64,000 nt of DNA from Bacteroidota bacterium (GTDB taxonomy: Bacteria; Bacteroidota; Bacteroidia; Chitinophagales; JADIYW01), in assembly GCA_016705125.1 (NCBI GenBank), contig JADIYW010000004.1:1-64000 (forward strand), written 5' to 3'. Shown here one piece after another: positions 26,748 to 35,829 of the stretch. A program made the position numbers and the translations under genes. Position 1 is the stretch's first letter. Each line of letters starts with the position of its first letter. Under the pieces are notes generated by a model. It ran no database searches. It had not been told where the DNA came from and saw nothing but the letters and a program-made list of their open reading frames with translations.

Positions 26748-27620
26748 ATGGCAATACTGGATGGCAAACTAATTTCAAACATTATTAAGAATGAAATTGC
26801 CGAAGAAGTACAACTAATCAAGTTGAAAAATGGAAAAACACCATGCCTCGCGGCAATATTAGTAGGGAATGATGGCGCTAGCGAAACCTATGTAGCCAGT
26901 AAAGTAAAATCTTGTGAGGAAGTTGGTTTCCAATCAGAATTGATAAGAATGCCATCCGACACTACTGAAGCAGAATTACTCTTTGAAATTACAAAATTAA
27001 ACAATGACCCTAAAATTGATGGTTTTATTGTACAATTACCACTTCCAAAGCATATCAATGAACAAAACATAATACAATCTATTTCAATAGAAAAAGATGT
27101 AGATGGATTTCATCCTACCAATATGGGAAAATTGGTTCAAGGTTTGCCATCGTTTATTCCTGCAACACCTTTTGGCATCATACAATTATTAGAAAGATAT
27201 AAAATTGAAACCGAGGGTAAAAATTGTGTTGTTTTAGGGAGAAGTAATATCGTTGGTACTCCGATGGCAATATTGATGAGCAGAAAAGGCTATCCTGGCA
27301 ATTGTACTGTAACCATCTGTCATAGTAAATCTAAAAATCTTGAAACTCATTTATTGCAAGCAGATATAATTATTGCTGCTTTGGGCATTCCTGAATTCCT
27401 TAAAGGCAATATGGTAAAAGCTGGCGCAGTGGTTATTGATGTAGGCATAACAAGGGTAAAGGATGAGCAATCGAAAAAAGGATTTGTATTAAAAGGAGAT
27501 GTCAAATTTGATGAAGTAGCACCTAAGTGCAGTTTCATTTCGCCAGTACCAGGTGGTGTAGGATTAATGACCGTTACCTCTCTCTTAATGAACACTTTAA
27601 AAGCGGCAAAAAATAAATAG
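26748..27620 (+). CDS. folD: Methylenetetrahydrofolate dehydrogenase/cyclohydrolase FolD
   Basis: Bifunctional NADP-dependent dehydrogenase and cyclohydrolase that interconverts methylene- and formyl-tetrahydrofolate. The sequence has the conserved 'ASETYVASKVKSCEEVG' with the catalytic lysine, 'VQLPLPKHIN', 'DVDGFHPTNMGKL', 'CTVTICHSKS', 'AGAVVIDVGI' and PVPGGVGLMTV. Length 290 is normal. It is convergent with cysQ. It shares one-carbon metabolism with the disrupted folP at 42500. Confidence 0.97.
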   Translation: MAILDGKLISNIIKNEIAEEVQLIKLKNGKTPCLAAILVGNDGASETYVASKVKSCEEVGFQSELIRMPSDTTEAELLFEITKLNNDPKIDGFIVQLPLPKHINEQNIIQSISIEKDVDGFHPTNMGKLVQGLPSFIPATPFGIIQLLERYKIETEGKNCVVLGRSNIVGTPMAILMSRKGYPGNCTVTICHSKSKNLETHLLQADIIIAALGIPEFLKGNMVKAGAVVIDVGITRVKDEQSKKGFVLKGDVKFDEVAPKCSFISPVPGGVGLMTVTSLLMNTLKAAKNK

Positions 27621-27710
27621 CGTTTATTGAGTTATTATCCTTTATAATCCCATTTTTCAATGATAAAAACATAATTACAATTGGCAAAATAATGGATTGA
27701 AATCAATAAA

Positions 27711-28487
27711 TCAAAGCAAAGGATTCTTAACTATAAAATTTGGGTTCAGCAAATCTTCCCGATTATACGTTAATGGTTCTCCAGTTTCATAAATTAAAAC
27801 TTCAGCACCAGCTTCCATTGCCACGGATTGTCCGGCAGCTGTATCCCATTCCATTGTAGGGCCAAGTCGAGGATATACATCAGCCAATCCTTCTGCTATC
27901 AAGCAGAATTTAAGCGAACTTCCTGCGGGTACAAAATTAACCGTTTCAAATTTTTCCTTTTGCTTTTCTACATAAGCCTCCAACTCAGGTGTGCTATGAG
28001 ATCGACTTCCAACAATATTTAAAAAATTAGTTGAAGCTAAAGACCTTATCTCAATTTTACGTTCCTCTCCATTCTCCACTAAAAAAGCACCCAAGCCCTT
28101 TTGTGCATAATAAGTTTTATTCTTTACTGGCACATCTACAACTCCTAGAATTGGCTGCCCATTATGAATAAGGGCAATATTTACAGTAAACTCTCCATTT
28201 TTTTTAATAAACTCTTTCGTACCATCTAATGGATCGACTAACCAACAATAAGTCCAATTTTTTCTAATAGAAAAATCAAGTAATTTATTTTCTTCTGAAA
28301 TAATAGGAATTTCAGGATATAAAGCTAAAAGCCCTTCAATAATTACCTCATTTGATTTTTTATCAGCTAAAGTAAGTGGTGAATTATCTCCTTTAATTTC
28401 AAAATCAAAATCTTGTTTATAAATTTCCAAAGTTGCCTTGCCTGCCTTTTGAGCAAGCTCAACTATTGATTTTATGTCTATTAGCAT
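27711..28487 (-). CDS. cysQ: 3'(2'),5'-bisphosphate nucleotidase CysQ
   Basis: Magnesium-dependent phosphatase of the inositol monophosphatase fold that removes the 3'-phosphate of PAP. Metal-site motifs are 'PIISEEN' and 'LVDPLDGTKEFIKKNGEF', and the C-terminal 'PTMEWDTAAGQSV' carries the second aspartate. Length 258 is normal. It is the last gene of the polysaccharide operon, 2 nt after rfbC. CysQ in such loci is often associated with sulfated sugars, but no sulfotransferase is seen here. Confidence 0.95.
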   Translation of the reverse strand: MLIDIKSIVELAQKAGKATLEIYKQDFDFEIKGDNSPLTLADKKSNEVIIEGLLALYPEIPIISEENKLLDFSIRKNWTYCWLVDPLDGTKEFIKKNGEFTVNIALIHNGQPILGVVDVPVKNKTYYAQKGLGAFLVENGEERKIEIRSLASTNFLNIVGSRSHSTPELEAYVEKQKEKFETVNFVPAGSSLKFCLIAEGLADVYPRLGPTMEWDTAAGQSVAMEAGAEVLIYETGEPLTYNREDLLNPNFIVKNPLL

Positions 28488-28489
28488 AA

Positions 28490-29065
28490 TTAAATTGTTT
28501 TTGTAAATTTTTCAAATGGAAAATTGAATATTGCGTTTTTGGCTTGTGGGTGGCTTAGATCCTTTTCACTTATTATCATGTCAGCTATTGGAATTTCCCA
28601 ATCTATTTCCAGACTTGAATCATTAAATAGTATTCCACCATCGGCTGCTTTATTGTAAAAATTATCACACTTATACATAAATTCTACATCCTCACTCAAA
28701 ACCACAAAACCGTGAGCGAACCCTTGAGGAATTAATAATTGAGTCTTATTTTCTTCTGATAATTCAATCGCAAGATGCTGAAGGTATGTTGGCGATCCAA
28801 TTCTTATATCCAAGGCAATATCCAATACTTTACCCCTTGTCACCCTAACTAATTTAGTTTGGGCAAAAGGTGGATTTTGGAAGTGCAAACCCCTAAGTAC
28901 ACCATATTTAGATCTTGAGTGATTATCTTGTACAAAGATATAATCTAATCCATTTTCTAAAAATGAATTTCGGTTATAACTTTCATAAAAAAAACCTCTT
29001 GAATCATTAAACACTGTCGGTTGAATGATCATCAGATCCGGAATCATTGTTTTCTGTAACTGCAT
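28490..29065 (-). CDS. rfbC: dTDP-4-dehydrorhamnose 3,5-epimerase
   Basis: Epimerises dTDP-4-keto-6-deoxyglucose toward dTDP-L-rhamnose. Motifs are 'VFNDSRGFFYESYN', 'FVQDNHSRSKYGVLRGLHFQ', 'RGKVLDIALDIR' and 'IPQGFAHGFVVLSE', with the catalytic histidine in RGLHFQ. The frame is open to 29140, but ATG 29065 (MQLQKTMIPDL) gives the normal N-terminus. This start lies inside the last 59 nt of the Wzz-like gene, a clear overlap. Here rfbB and rfbC are present, but rfbA and rfbD are not in the window. Confidence 0.94.
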   Translation of the reverse strand: MQLQKTMIPDLMIIQPTVFNDSRGFFYESYNRNSFLENGLDYIFVQDNHSRSKYGVLRGLHFQNPPFAQTKLVRVTRGKVLDIALDIRIGSPTYLQHLAIELSEENKTQLLIPQGFAHGFVVLSEDVEFMYKCDNFYNKAADGGILFNDSSLEIDWEIPIADMIISEKDLSHPQAKNAIFNFPFEKFTKTI

Positions 29066-30146
29066 CTCTAAAAAATTGTAATGTATCGGCACCATATCGT
29101 TTCCAAAGCCAAAACAATATAACAAACAATATATCTGCAATTATCCCAGCGGCTACAGCAAGGAAAAAATATATTTTCTTAGTTCGTTTATCCCATGGCA
29201 ATGGGTAATATGGTTTATCGATTATTTGAAAAATAGGCGTTTCATTTTGAACATTTACTTTTGCTGCTTCAAAATTTTGAGTGGTAGAATAAAACATCCC
29301 TGTCAGAAATTCCCTCCTTTTTAAATTTCTTTCATTCTCTATAAGGGGTGTTGCTAATGCCAAATTATGATTTTGGTCTGCAAATTGACCAATTTGATAT
29401 TCCACAGCATATAATTCCTTTTTAATAGAATCTAGTCTAAATTTTAAAAAATCATATGTAAGCCTTGCCCTTTCAGTGGTTTTTTGAATATAAAACTCAC
29501 TTAGTGTTTTATAAAAGGCTATCCCCAAATTATAGGTTAATTGTTCATTTGAGGTAGATGTAACAATTGAAAATATTTTAGACTCATCATAATTCAAACT
29601 AAAATTTTCCCCTCTAACTAAAGATTGAACATAGCCCAAAGCACTAACCTGCTCTACCGAAAAACTATCAACAGACACAAAATTTTTAAAATAACCATCA
29701 CCATAACCTAGCTTTTTAATTGTTATAAAATGATTTATCAAATAATCTTCTTTACCATCAATTATAACTTTTTGAAATAAAGTTGAAGTTATTAATTTAT
29801 TAGTTCTAGATAATTGCCTTATTTTTTCTGGATTGAAAGTTAAAGGTGATAAGCCACCCGAACCTAAACCTATCTGCCCTGAACTAATAGCACCAACTGC
29901 ACTTGGATCATTTGCCTCTTGATTAATCATGAAAGTCAATTTGGCAGAGAATGTAGTTTCAAAGTTTTCTGTATACTTATATGCTGCGAAAATAAATAAA
30001 AAAGGAAAAATTGGTAATAAAAACCAAAATCTTAAGGCTAGACGAGTTATTTCCCAGAAAATGCGTATTGAATCCTTCAATACATCTAGGATACTTGTTT
30101 CATCCTTTTCGGAATCAACCTCATTATGTATTTTTTCTTCCTCCAA
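29007..30146 (-). CDS. Wzz/GumC-like polysaccharide co-polymerase
   Basis: Inner-membrane chain-length determinant that works with the Wza-like exporter. Two membrane helices flank a periplasmic domain: 'FWFLLPIFPFLFIFAAY' near the N-terminus and 'IYFFLAVAAGIIADILFVIL' near the C-terminus. The periplasmic part is helical with 'TTERARLTYDFLKFRL'. There is no C-terminal tyrosine kinase domain. The start codon is a TTG at 30146, one nucleotide after the Wza stop codon; no ATG precedes the first helix. The 3' end overlaps rfbC. Confidence 0.82.
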   Translation of the reverse strand: MEEEKIHNEVDSEKDETSILDVLKDSIRIFWEITRLALRFWFLLPIFPFLFIFAAYKYTENFETTFSAKLTFMINQEANDPSAVGAISSGQIGLGSGGLSPLTFNPEKIRQLSRTNKLITSTLFQKVIIDGKEDYLINHFITIKKLGYGDGYFKNFVSVDSFSVEQVSALGYVQSLVRGENFSLNYDESKIFSIVTSTSNEQLTYNLGIAFYKTLSEFYIQKTTERARLTYDFLKFRLDSIKKELYAVEYQIGQFADQNHNLALATPLIENERNLKRREFLTGMFYSTTQNFEAAKVNVQNETPIFQIIDKPYYPLPWDKRTKKIYFFLAVAAGIIADILFVILFWLWKRYGADTLQFFRDAVTENNDSGSDDHSTDSV

Positions 30147-30147
30147 C

Positions 30148-33100
30148 TTATCTATTGTTATTTTTAACTAAAAAAATAATTGTTAATGCTGAAGTCAAAG
30201 CAGTTACTGTTGTAGTAAGGAATGTTTGCACATCAAATCTCCTATCTTTCTTGCTTTTTTCCTTTTTATCTGCCTCTCTTTTAATACTATATTTTGATTC
30301 TCTTTTTGGCACCACTATTATACCACTTCCTTGAACTTTAGGGTATATTTTCTTAAAAAACACTCTTTTTGTGTCATTAATCGTTCCGTCAGGTTGAACA
30401 ACATATGTTCTTTTTTTCTTTGAAAATTCATTAAATCCAGCCGCATAATTCCTTATATAATAATTAGCTCGTTTGCTCTTTGAATAAGGAATTTTTAATT
30501 GATATTTAAAATAATCTATATTTACAGATTTATAGTTATTGAAATACACCATTGAATCTGATTTCATAATAATTGAATCATATTCATAAAAACTCAAATT
30601 ATTCGAAGGGTTTGCCATCCGTACTTTATCAAATGAGTAAGTTGTTGTTCCAATTAAAGTTACGATATCCTGTGTTTGAGGGACATATAATGAATCCCCT
30701 TCAGAAAGTAAAATATTATGTTTGCTTTTCTTTCTTCTAATTGCCATTTCAAGGTTAATAAATACTCTTTGTGTTGTATCGTATTGTCTTATCAACACTG
30801 CTCCTTTTGGATAAGCATAATTAGTTAATCCTCCACTGCGTTCAATAATTGACGCTATTCTTTCATCTTTTGCTTTTATGGGATAAGTTCCTGGATAAAA
30901 TATTTCTCCCGCTAATTTAACATTTTTTTGCTGTACAAAATTTGGTTGATTTCTAATAAATATCTGGTCATAAGGTTTTAACTTAAAATCATTTGCAATA
31001 GGATCATTATAAATGTCAGGCCCTAATTTTAGCGAAACCACCTCGACTTTAGCTGGAGCTGAATTTAATAGTATTTCGTCAAAATTTATTATCCTTGATA
31101 CTTCTACTCTATCTAAAATGGCTGTTAATTTCAAACCTCCAGATAACGTAATTACATCGGCTAACGTCATATTTTCTTGATAGTTAAATTCACCAGGATG
31201 AACCAATTCTCCAAAAGTTTTAACGCTATAAAATTCGGCAAATTGTGCATTTGACAATATAACTACTTGATCATTATTACTTAATTTTATTTCATCAAGG
31301 GTTAAAAAATCATTTTCCTTTTCAACTTTAAAATTTAAAATCTCTTTGGTTAAATCTGGTTTTGTTCTATAAATATAACCCTTTTGTAAAAAAGCAGATT
31401 CTTTTAAACCACCTGCCATTAAAATTACATCCCTAAGTGAAAGGTCTTTCCACATTTCAAATTTCCCTGGCAATTTTACTGCACCACTTATGGACACCAT
31501 TTTGCCTTCCAAATCATTTGATTTTTGAAGGATAATAATTTTATCATTAGGTCTTAATAGAAAAGCAGAAAGGCCATCCAAATTATTGGTAGTGTCTAAT
31601 TTTGTATTTATATAATAAAAACTTTTGCTAGTTATATCATATCTTGCAATTAATGCCTTTTCTAACATCGCAGTGGGTAAAAGACCTCCAGACATCATAA
31701 TCATGTCCTTTAAGGTGGTTCCTTCACTAAAGATTATATTTTTTGGATTTCTTACAGCTCCCTCAATCGATAAATTAAAATTATCCCTAAAGTCGGTATT
31801 AGAAAATATCTCTAATACATCTAAGTTATTTATTTCAATATTGGATTTGGAACTAGGATTCTTTAAAATTTCAGATAGATTAATTTTTATCCCCGTTTGT
31901 GTTAAATCCTTATTCGTTCTAGTTAAAAAAGCTTCTGTAGTATAAGCTTCATCCTTTAATCCTTTGGCTTTGTCAATTAAATCAGAAAGTCGATTGCCTT
32001 CAATAAATTCAAAATTACCAGGCAAAACGACTGCTCCTTTTACTGTAATAAAATTTTGTTTAGTCTTAGGCATTTTTCTTACATAAACTAAATCTCCATT
32101 TTGAAGTAAAAATTTACCATTACTATTTTTGATAGCTTCTAAATCGACATCAATAAAAGACTCAACGCCACCAATAATTCGCCTAATTTGGATAGAACTA
32201 CTATAAGCACTTGGCAATAATCCAGCAGCAAAATTTATTAAATCTTCCAACCCTTCATTATCCAAAAGTTCATAAGTATAAGGCCTTTGTATTTCTCCTA
32301 CTATTGTAACTTTCTTTTTAATTGGCGGAATATAAATGAAATCATTTTGTTGTAAATAGATGTTTTTAACTTGATCGGCTGAAAGAATAAATTTGTATAA
32401 ATCAAATCTCTCAACTACATCACCATTTCTTTTTACCTCAATATTCCTTACAGATCCAATTTCATTAGGACCACCAACATAAGACAAAAAATTAAAAATT
32501 GAATTTACTGCAGGTATTATATAAGATCCTGGGTTGGTGGCCTCTCCCACTAAACTAACATTTACAACCCTGGAATAGGTAACTGTAATTTCAAACCCAG
32601 ATTGGTTTAAGTTATAGTATTTGGAAAATCTATTTTTCAATAGTTCTCTAGCTGCCTTTAATGTTAAGCCTTTCAAATACACTCTTCCAACGTATTGTGC
32701 TTCTATAAAACCCTCTTGTTGAATTTCAAATACTCTATTGAAACTAGTACCACCATAAATAACCAGATTTACCTGATCTCCAACACCCAAAATGTAATCC
32801 TCTGAAGGCCTAACGTCTGCTGCGTTTTTATAAAATACAACATCCTTTCTATTGAAAAAATTTAGGCCAAAAACAGATAAAGTATCAAGAAATTTTCGAG
32901 AATAAAAATTATTAATCATTCTTTTCTCAATTGCATCTAATGTATCGTTTCCTATATTTATTAGGTTGTAATTTAAATTTGATCTTTCTTCAAAATAACC
33001 TAACCCAATATTTGATTCATTTTTTAAATTTATGGTTTTTGGTAATAAAACATTCTCTCCTTCCTTTTCCCCATTTACATAAATTTGCTTTCGATAAATA

Positions 33101-33282
33101 GAATCTAACAGCAAATCCTGTTCAATCTTCTTATTTAGAAATTTATCTTCCCCTTTATAAGGAATAGAATCCTCCAATATTTTCAAAAACCTGGTGGATT
33201 CATTTATAGGTTGAGTCTGCCCTTTTGCTTTTAAAAATAAAAATAAATTTAAAATTACAAATAAGATTTTAAGTTTATACAT
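30148..33282 (-). CDS. Wza-like outer-membrane polysaccharide exporter with many SLBB domains
   Basis: Exports polysaccharide across the outer membrane. Signal peptide at the N-terminus (no lipobox cysteine). The poly_export/PES segment is 'YILGVGDQVNLVIYGGTSF' followed by at least six SLBB-type repeats, for example 'VSLVGEATNPGSYIIP', 'VTIVGEIQRPYTYELL', 'VSISGAVKLPGKFEMW', 'VKLAGEIFYPGTYPIK'. The protein is 1044 residues, long for Wza but usual for Bacteroidota exporters. Residues near the C-terminus contain a membrane-like segment ('TALTSALTIIFLV'). It is the third gene of the operon. Confidence 0.9.
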   Translation of the reverse strand: MYKLKILFVILNLFLFLKAKGQTQPINESTRFLKILEDSIPYKGEDKFLNKKIEQDLLLDSIYRKQIYVNGEKEGENVLLPKTINLKNESNIGLGYFEERSNLNYNLINIGNDTLDAIEKRMINNFYSRKFLDTLSVFGLNFFNRKDVVFYKNAADVRPSEDYILGVGDQVNLVIYGGTSFNRVFEIQQEGFIEAQYVGRVYLKGLTLKAARELLKNRFSKYYNLNQSGFEITVTYSRVVNVSLVGEATNPGSYIIPAVNSIFNFLSYVGGPNEIGSVRNIEVKRNGDVVERFDLYKFILSADQVKNIYLQQNDFIYIPPIKKKVTIVGEIQRPYTYELLDNEGLEDLINFAAGLLPSAYSSSIQIRRIIGGVESFIDVDLEAIKNSNGKFLLQNGDLVYVRKMPKTKQNFITVKGAVVLPGNFEFIEGNRLSDLIDKAKGLKDEAYTTEAFLTRTNKDLTQTGIKINLSEILKNPSSKSNIEINNLDVLEIFSNTDFRDNFNLSIEGAVRNPKNIIFSEGTTLKDMIMMSGGLLPTAMLEKALIARYDITSKSFYYINTKLDTTNNLDGLSAFLLRPNDKIIILQKSNDLEGKMVSISGAVKLPGKFEMWKDLSLRDVILMAGGLKESAFLQKGYIYRTKPDLTKEILNFKVEKENDFLTLDEIKLSNNDQVVILSNAQFAEFYSVKTFGELVHPGEFNYQENMTLADVITLSGGLKLTAILDRVEVSRIINFDEILLNSAPAKVEVVSLKLGPDIYNDPIANDFKLKPYDQIFIRNQPNFVQQKNVKLAGEIFYPGTYPIKAKDERIASIIERSGGLTNYAYPKGAVLIRQYDTTQRVFINLEMAIRRKKSKHNILLSEGDSLYVPQTQDIVTLIGTTTYSFDKVRMANPSNNLSFYEYDSIIMKSDSMVYFNNYKSVNIDYFKYQLKIPYSKSKRANYYIRNYAAGFNEFSKKKRTYVVQPDGTINDTKRVFFKKIYPKVQGSGIIVVPKRESKYSIKREADKKEKSKKDRRFDVQTFLTTTVTALTSALTIIFLVKNNNR

Positions 33283-33287
33283 GTTGC

Positions 33288-34343
33288 CTATTTTGATGCA
33301 TACTGATTTTCGTAATAAGTCAAATATTCTCCTGAAGTAACGTTACTCAACCAAATGTCATTTTCTAAATACCAAGACACTGTTTTTTCTAATCCTTCCT
33401 CAAAATCCAATGATGGCTGCCAGCCTAATTGTTTATTAAGCTTTGAAGCATCTATTGCATATCGCTTATCATGTCCAGGTCTATCTTTAATATATGTGAT
33501 TAATTTAGCCGATGATCCAGCTTCTTTCCCTAGCTTTTCATCCATAATTTTACATAACAATTGAATTAACTCAATATTTTGCCATTCATTAAATCCTCCA
33601 ATATTATAAGTCTCTCCAACCTTTCCCTTATGAAAAATTAAGTCTATTGCAGCCGCATGATCTTCTACATAAAGCCAATCTCTTGTATATTTACCATCAC
33701 CATAAACTGGAAGTGGTTTTTCATTTTTTATATTATGTATAAATAACGGAATTAGCTTTTCTGGAAATTGAAAAGAACCATAATTGTTTGAGCAATTTGA
33801 TATAATGGTGGGTAAATTATACGTATTTTCATAGGCTCTTACAAAATGATCTGAACTAGCTTTTGAGGATGAATAAGGCGACCGTGGATCATATGGTGTT
33901 GATTCTGTAAAAAGCCCCACTTCGCCTAAACTTCCATATACTTCATCTGTAGATACATGGTAAAACAACTTACCTTCAAAATTATTTTTCCAGGTTTCCT
34001 TAGCGGCATTTAGTAAATTAACAGTACCAACAACATTTGTCATTATGAATTCCATTGGATTTTCAATCGACCTATCAACATGTGATTCTGCTGCCAAATG
34101 AATTACATCCGAAAAAGCATATTTTAAAAATAAATTATCAACAAATGCTTTATCAACTATATCTCCCTTTTCAAAAATATAATTTGAACTACTTTCAATA
34201 TCAATCAAATTTTCTAAATTGCCTGCATATGTCAATTTATCTAAATTTACAATTGTATAATCCTCATATTTATTAACCAATCGTCTAACTACATGTGATC
34301 CTATAAATCCAGCCCCACCTGTTATTAATATTATTTTTTTCAT
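33288..34343 (-). CDS. rfbB: dTDP-glucose 4,6-dehydratase
   Basis: NAD-dependent SDR that converts dTDP-glucose to dTDP-4-keto-6-deoxyglucose. The cofactor motif is ITGGAGFIGSHV, the catalytic YxxxK is in SPYSSSKASSDHFV, and 'STDEVYGSLG' and 'SNCSNNYGSFQFPEKLIP' are family hallmarks. Length 351 is normal. It sits 7 nt after the UDP-sugar dehydrogenase and 5 nt before the Wza-like gene. Confidence 0.96.
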   Translation of the reverse strand: MKKIILITGGAGFIGSHVVRRLVNKYEDYTIVNLDKLTYAGNLENLIDIESSSNYIFEKGDIVDKAFVDNLFLKYAFSDVIHLAAESHVDRSIENPMEFIMTNVVGTVNLLNAAKETWKNNFEGKLFYHVSTDEVYGSLGEVGLFTESTPYDPRSPYSSSKASSDHFVRAYENTYNLPTIISNCSNNYGSFQFPEKLIPLFIHNIKNEKPLPVYGDGKYTRDWLYVEDHAAAIDLIFHKGKVGETYNIGGFNEWQNIELIQLLCKIMDEKLGKEAGSSAKLITYIKDRPGHDKRYAIDASKLNKQLGWQPSLDFEEGLEKTVSWYLENDIWLSNVTSGEYLTYYENQYASK

Positions 34344-34350
34344 TTTATCT

Positions 34351-35649
34351 TTAAAGTGTCCAATGTTTTAAATCTACTATCCTTCCTTTAAATAAATTCT
34401 TTAAATCCACCAAAATTCCATTTTCCGAAGATATGGATTTAAAAAATGTTTCATCTAATTCACAATATGCTAAGTGATTTACCGCAACAATTACAGCATC
34501 GTAAGCGCTTCCAACTTCCTTACTTAATTTTACTCCATATTCATGAAGTACTTCTTCGGCCTCCGCATATGGATCAACTATATCAATATTTACTCCATAT
34601 TCTTGTAATTCCTTATAGAGATCAAAAATTTTGCTATTCCTAATGTCGCTAACATTTTCTTTGAAAGTTGCACCCATTATTAAAACCTTACAATTTTTTG
34701 GATTTTTGTCTATGTTCAATAAAAGCTGTACTACTTTTTTTGCAACCCAAGCCGACATTCCATCATTTATCTTTCGGCCACTTAATATTATTTGTGGCTC
34801 AAAACCCATTTGAATAGATTTATAAGTCAAATAATATGGGTCAACTCCAATACAATGACCACCTACTAATCCTGGTTGAAATTTAAGAAAATTCCATTTT
34901 GTACCTGCAGCTTCCAAAACATCGTAGGTATTAATTCCCATTTTGTTAAAAATCTGAGATAATTCATTCATCAATCCGATATTCAAATCTCTTTGAGTAT
35001 TTTCGATCACTTTAGCCGCCTCAGCTACTTTTATTGATGCAGCCTTAAAAACGCCAGGCTCGATTATGGCACCATATATTTGGGCAATTAAATCCAATGA
35101 TTCAGCATCACATCCACTAACAACCTTCATTACTTTGGTTAAAGTATGTTGAGTATCTCCTGGATTAATCCGTTCAGGACTATAACCGATTTTAAAATCT
35201 GTGTATGCTGTTAGTCCAGAAATTCTTTCCAAAATTGGAACACAATCTTCTTCTGTACAGCCTGGATAAACGGTTGATTCATACACAACTGTATCACCTT
35301 TTTTCAATACTTTTCCTAAAGTTTCACTTGCTCGTTGAAGTGGCAATAAATCAGGTACTTTGTGATCGTCAACGGGAGTTGGAACTGCTACTATATAAAA
35401 AGAAGCTGCCTTTAGCTCTTCCGGATTAGCTGTAAAATATATGTCAGCACCATCGAAAGCCGAAGAATCCAACTCATTACTTGGGTCTATTTTATTTCGC
35501 ATCAACTCCACCCTTTTTGGATTAATATCAAATCCAATTACCTTAAATTTTTTGGCTAATTCTAATGCTATTGGCAACCCTACGTAACCCAAACCAATTA
35601 CTGAAAGCTGCGATTTTTTTGACACGTAGTCTTGAAAATTCATACTCAT
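34351..35649 (-). CDS. UDP-N-acetyl-hexosamine 6-dehydrogenase (WbpO/TviB type)
   Basis: NAD-dependent four-electron oxidation of a UDP-N-acetylhexosamine to the uronic acid. The Rossmann motif is VIGLGYVGLPIALELA; the active site is in 'VGGHCIGVDPYYLTYKS' with the catalytic cysteine. 'MGATFKENVSDIRNSK' belongs to the C-terminal domain. Length 432 is typical of the WbpO/TviB subfamily and not the 390-residue Ugd type. It is the first gene of a six-gene operon that starts with a TATATTTG -7 box at 35685. Confidence 0.93.
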   Translation of the reverse strand: MSMNFQDYVSKKSQLSVIGLGYVGLPIALELAKKFKVIGFDINPKRVELMRNKIDPSNELDSSAFDGADIYFTANPEELKAASFYIVAVPTPVDDHKVPDLLPLQRASETLGKVLKKGDTVVYESTVYPGCTEEDCVPILERISGLTAYTDFKIGYSPERINPGDTQHTLTKVMKVVSGCDAESLDLIAQIYGAIIEPGVFKAASIKVAEAAKVIENTQRDLNIGLMNELSQIFNKMGINTYDVLEAAGTKWNFLKFQPGLVGGHCIGVDPYYLTYKSIQMGFEPQIILSGRKINDGMSAWVAKKVVQLLLNIDKNPKNCKVLIMGATFKENVSDIRNSKIFDLYKELQEYGVNIDIVDPYAEAEEVLHEYGVKLSKEVGSAYDAVIVAVNHLAYCELDETFFKSISSENGILVDLKNLFKGRIVDLKHWTL

Positions 35650-35684
35650 CCCCTAAGAATCTATTTAATTTCTTCTAAAACCCA

Positions 35685-35692
35685 CAAATATA
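35685..35692 (-). promoter_or_regulatory. -7 promoter element of the polysaccharide operon
   Basis: Minus-strand TATATTTG, perfect TAnnTTTG, 35 nt before the first ATG of the operon. The -33 region is weak. Confidence 0.55.
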
Positions 35693-35829
35693 AGACACTT
35701 CAATCAAAAAACATTCCATTTTACATTAAAGTGTGAATTATTATAGTTTGTTTAATTTTGAAAAAGGTTGTTTTCAGCTAAAATCAAATTTAAATTTATA
35801 GTTTTACCAAATTATAGCACCAATTTTCA

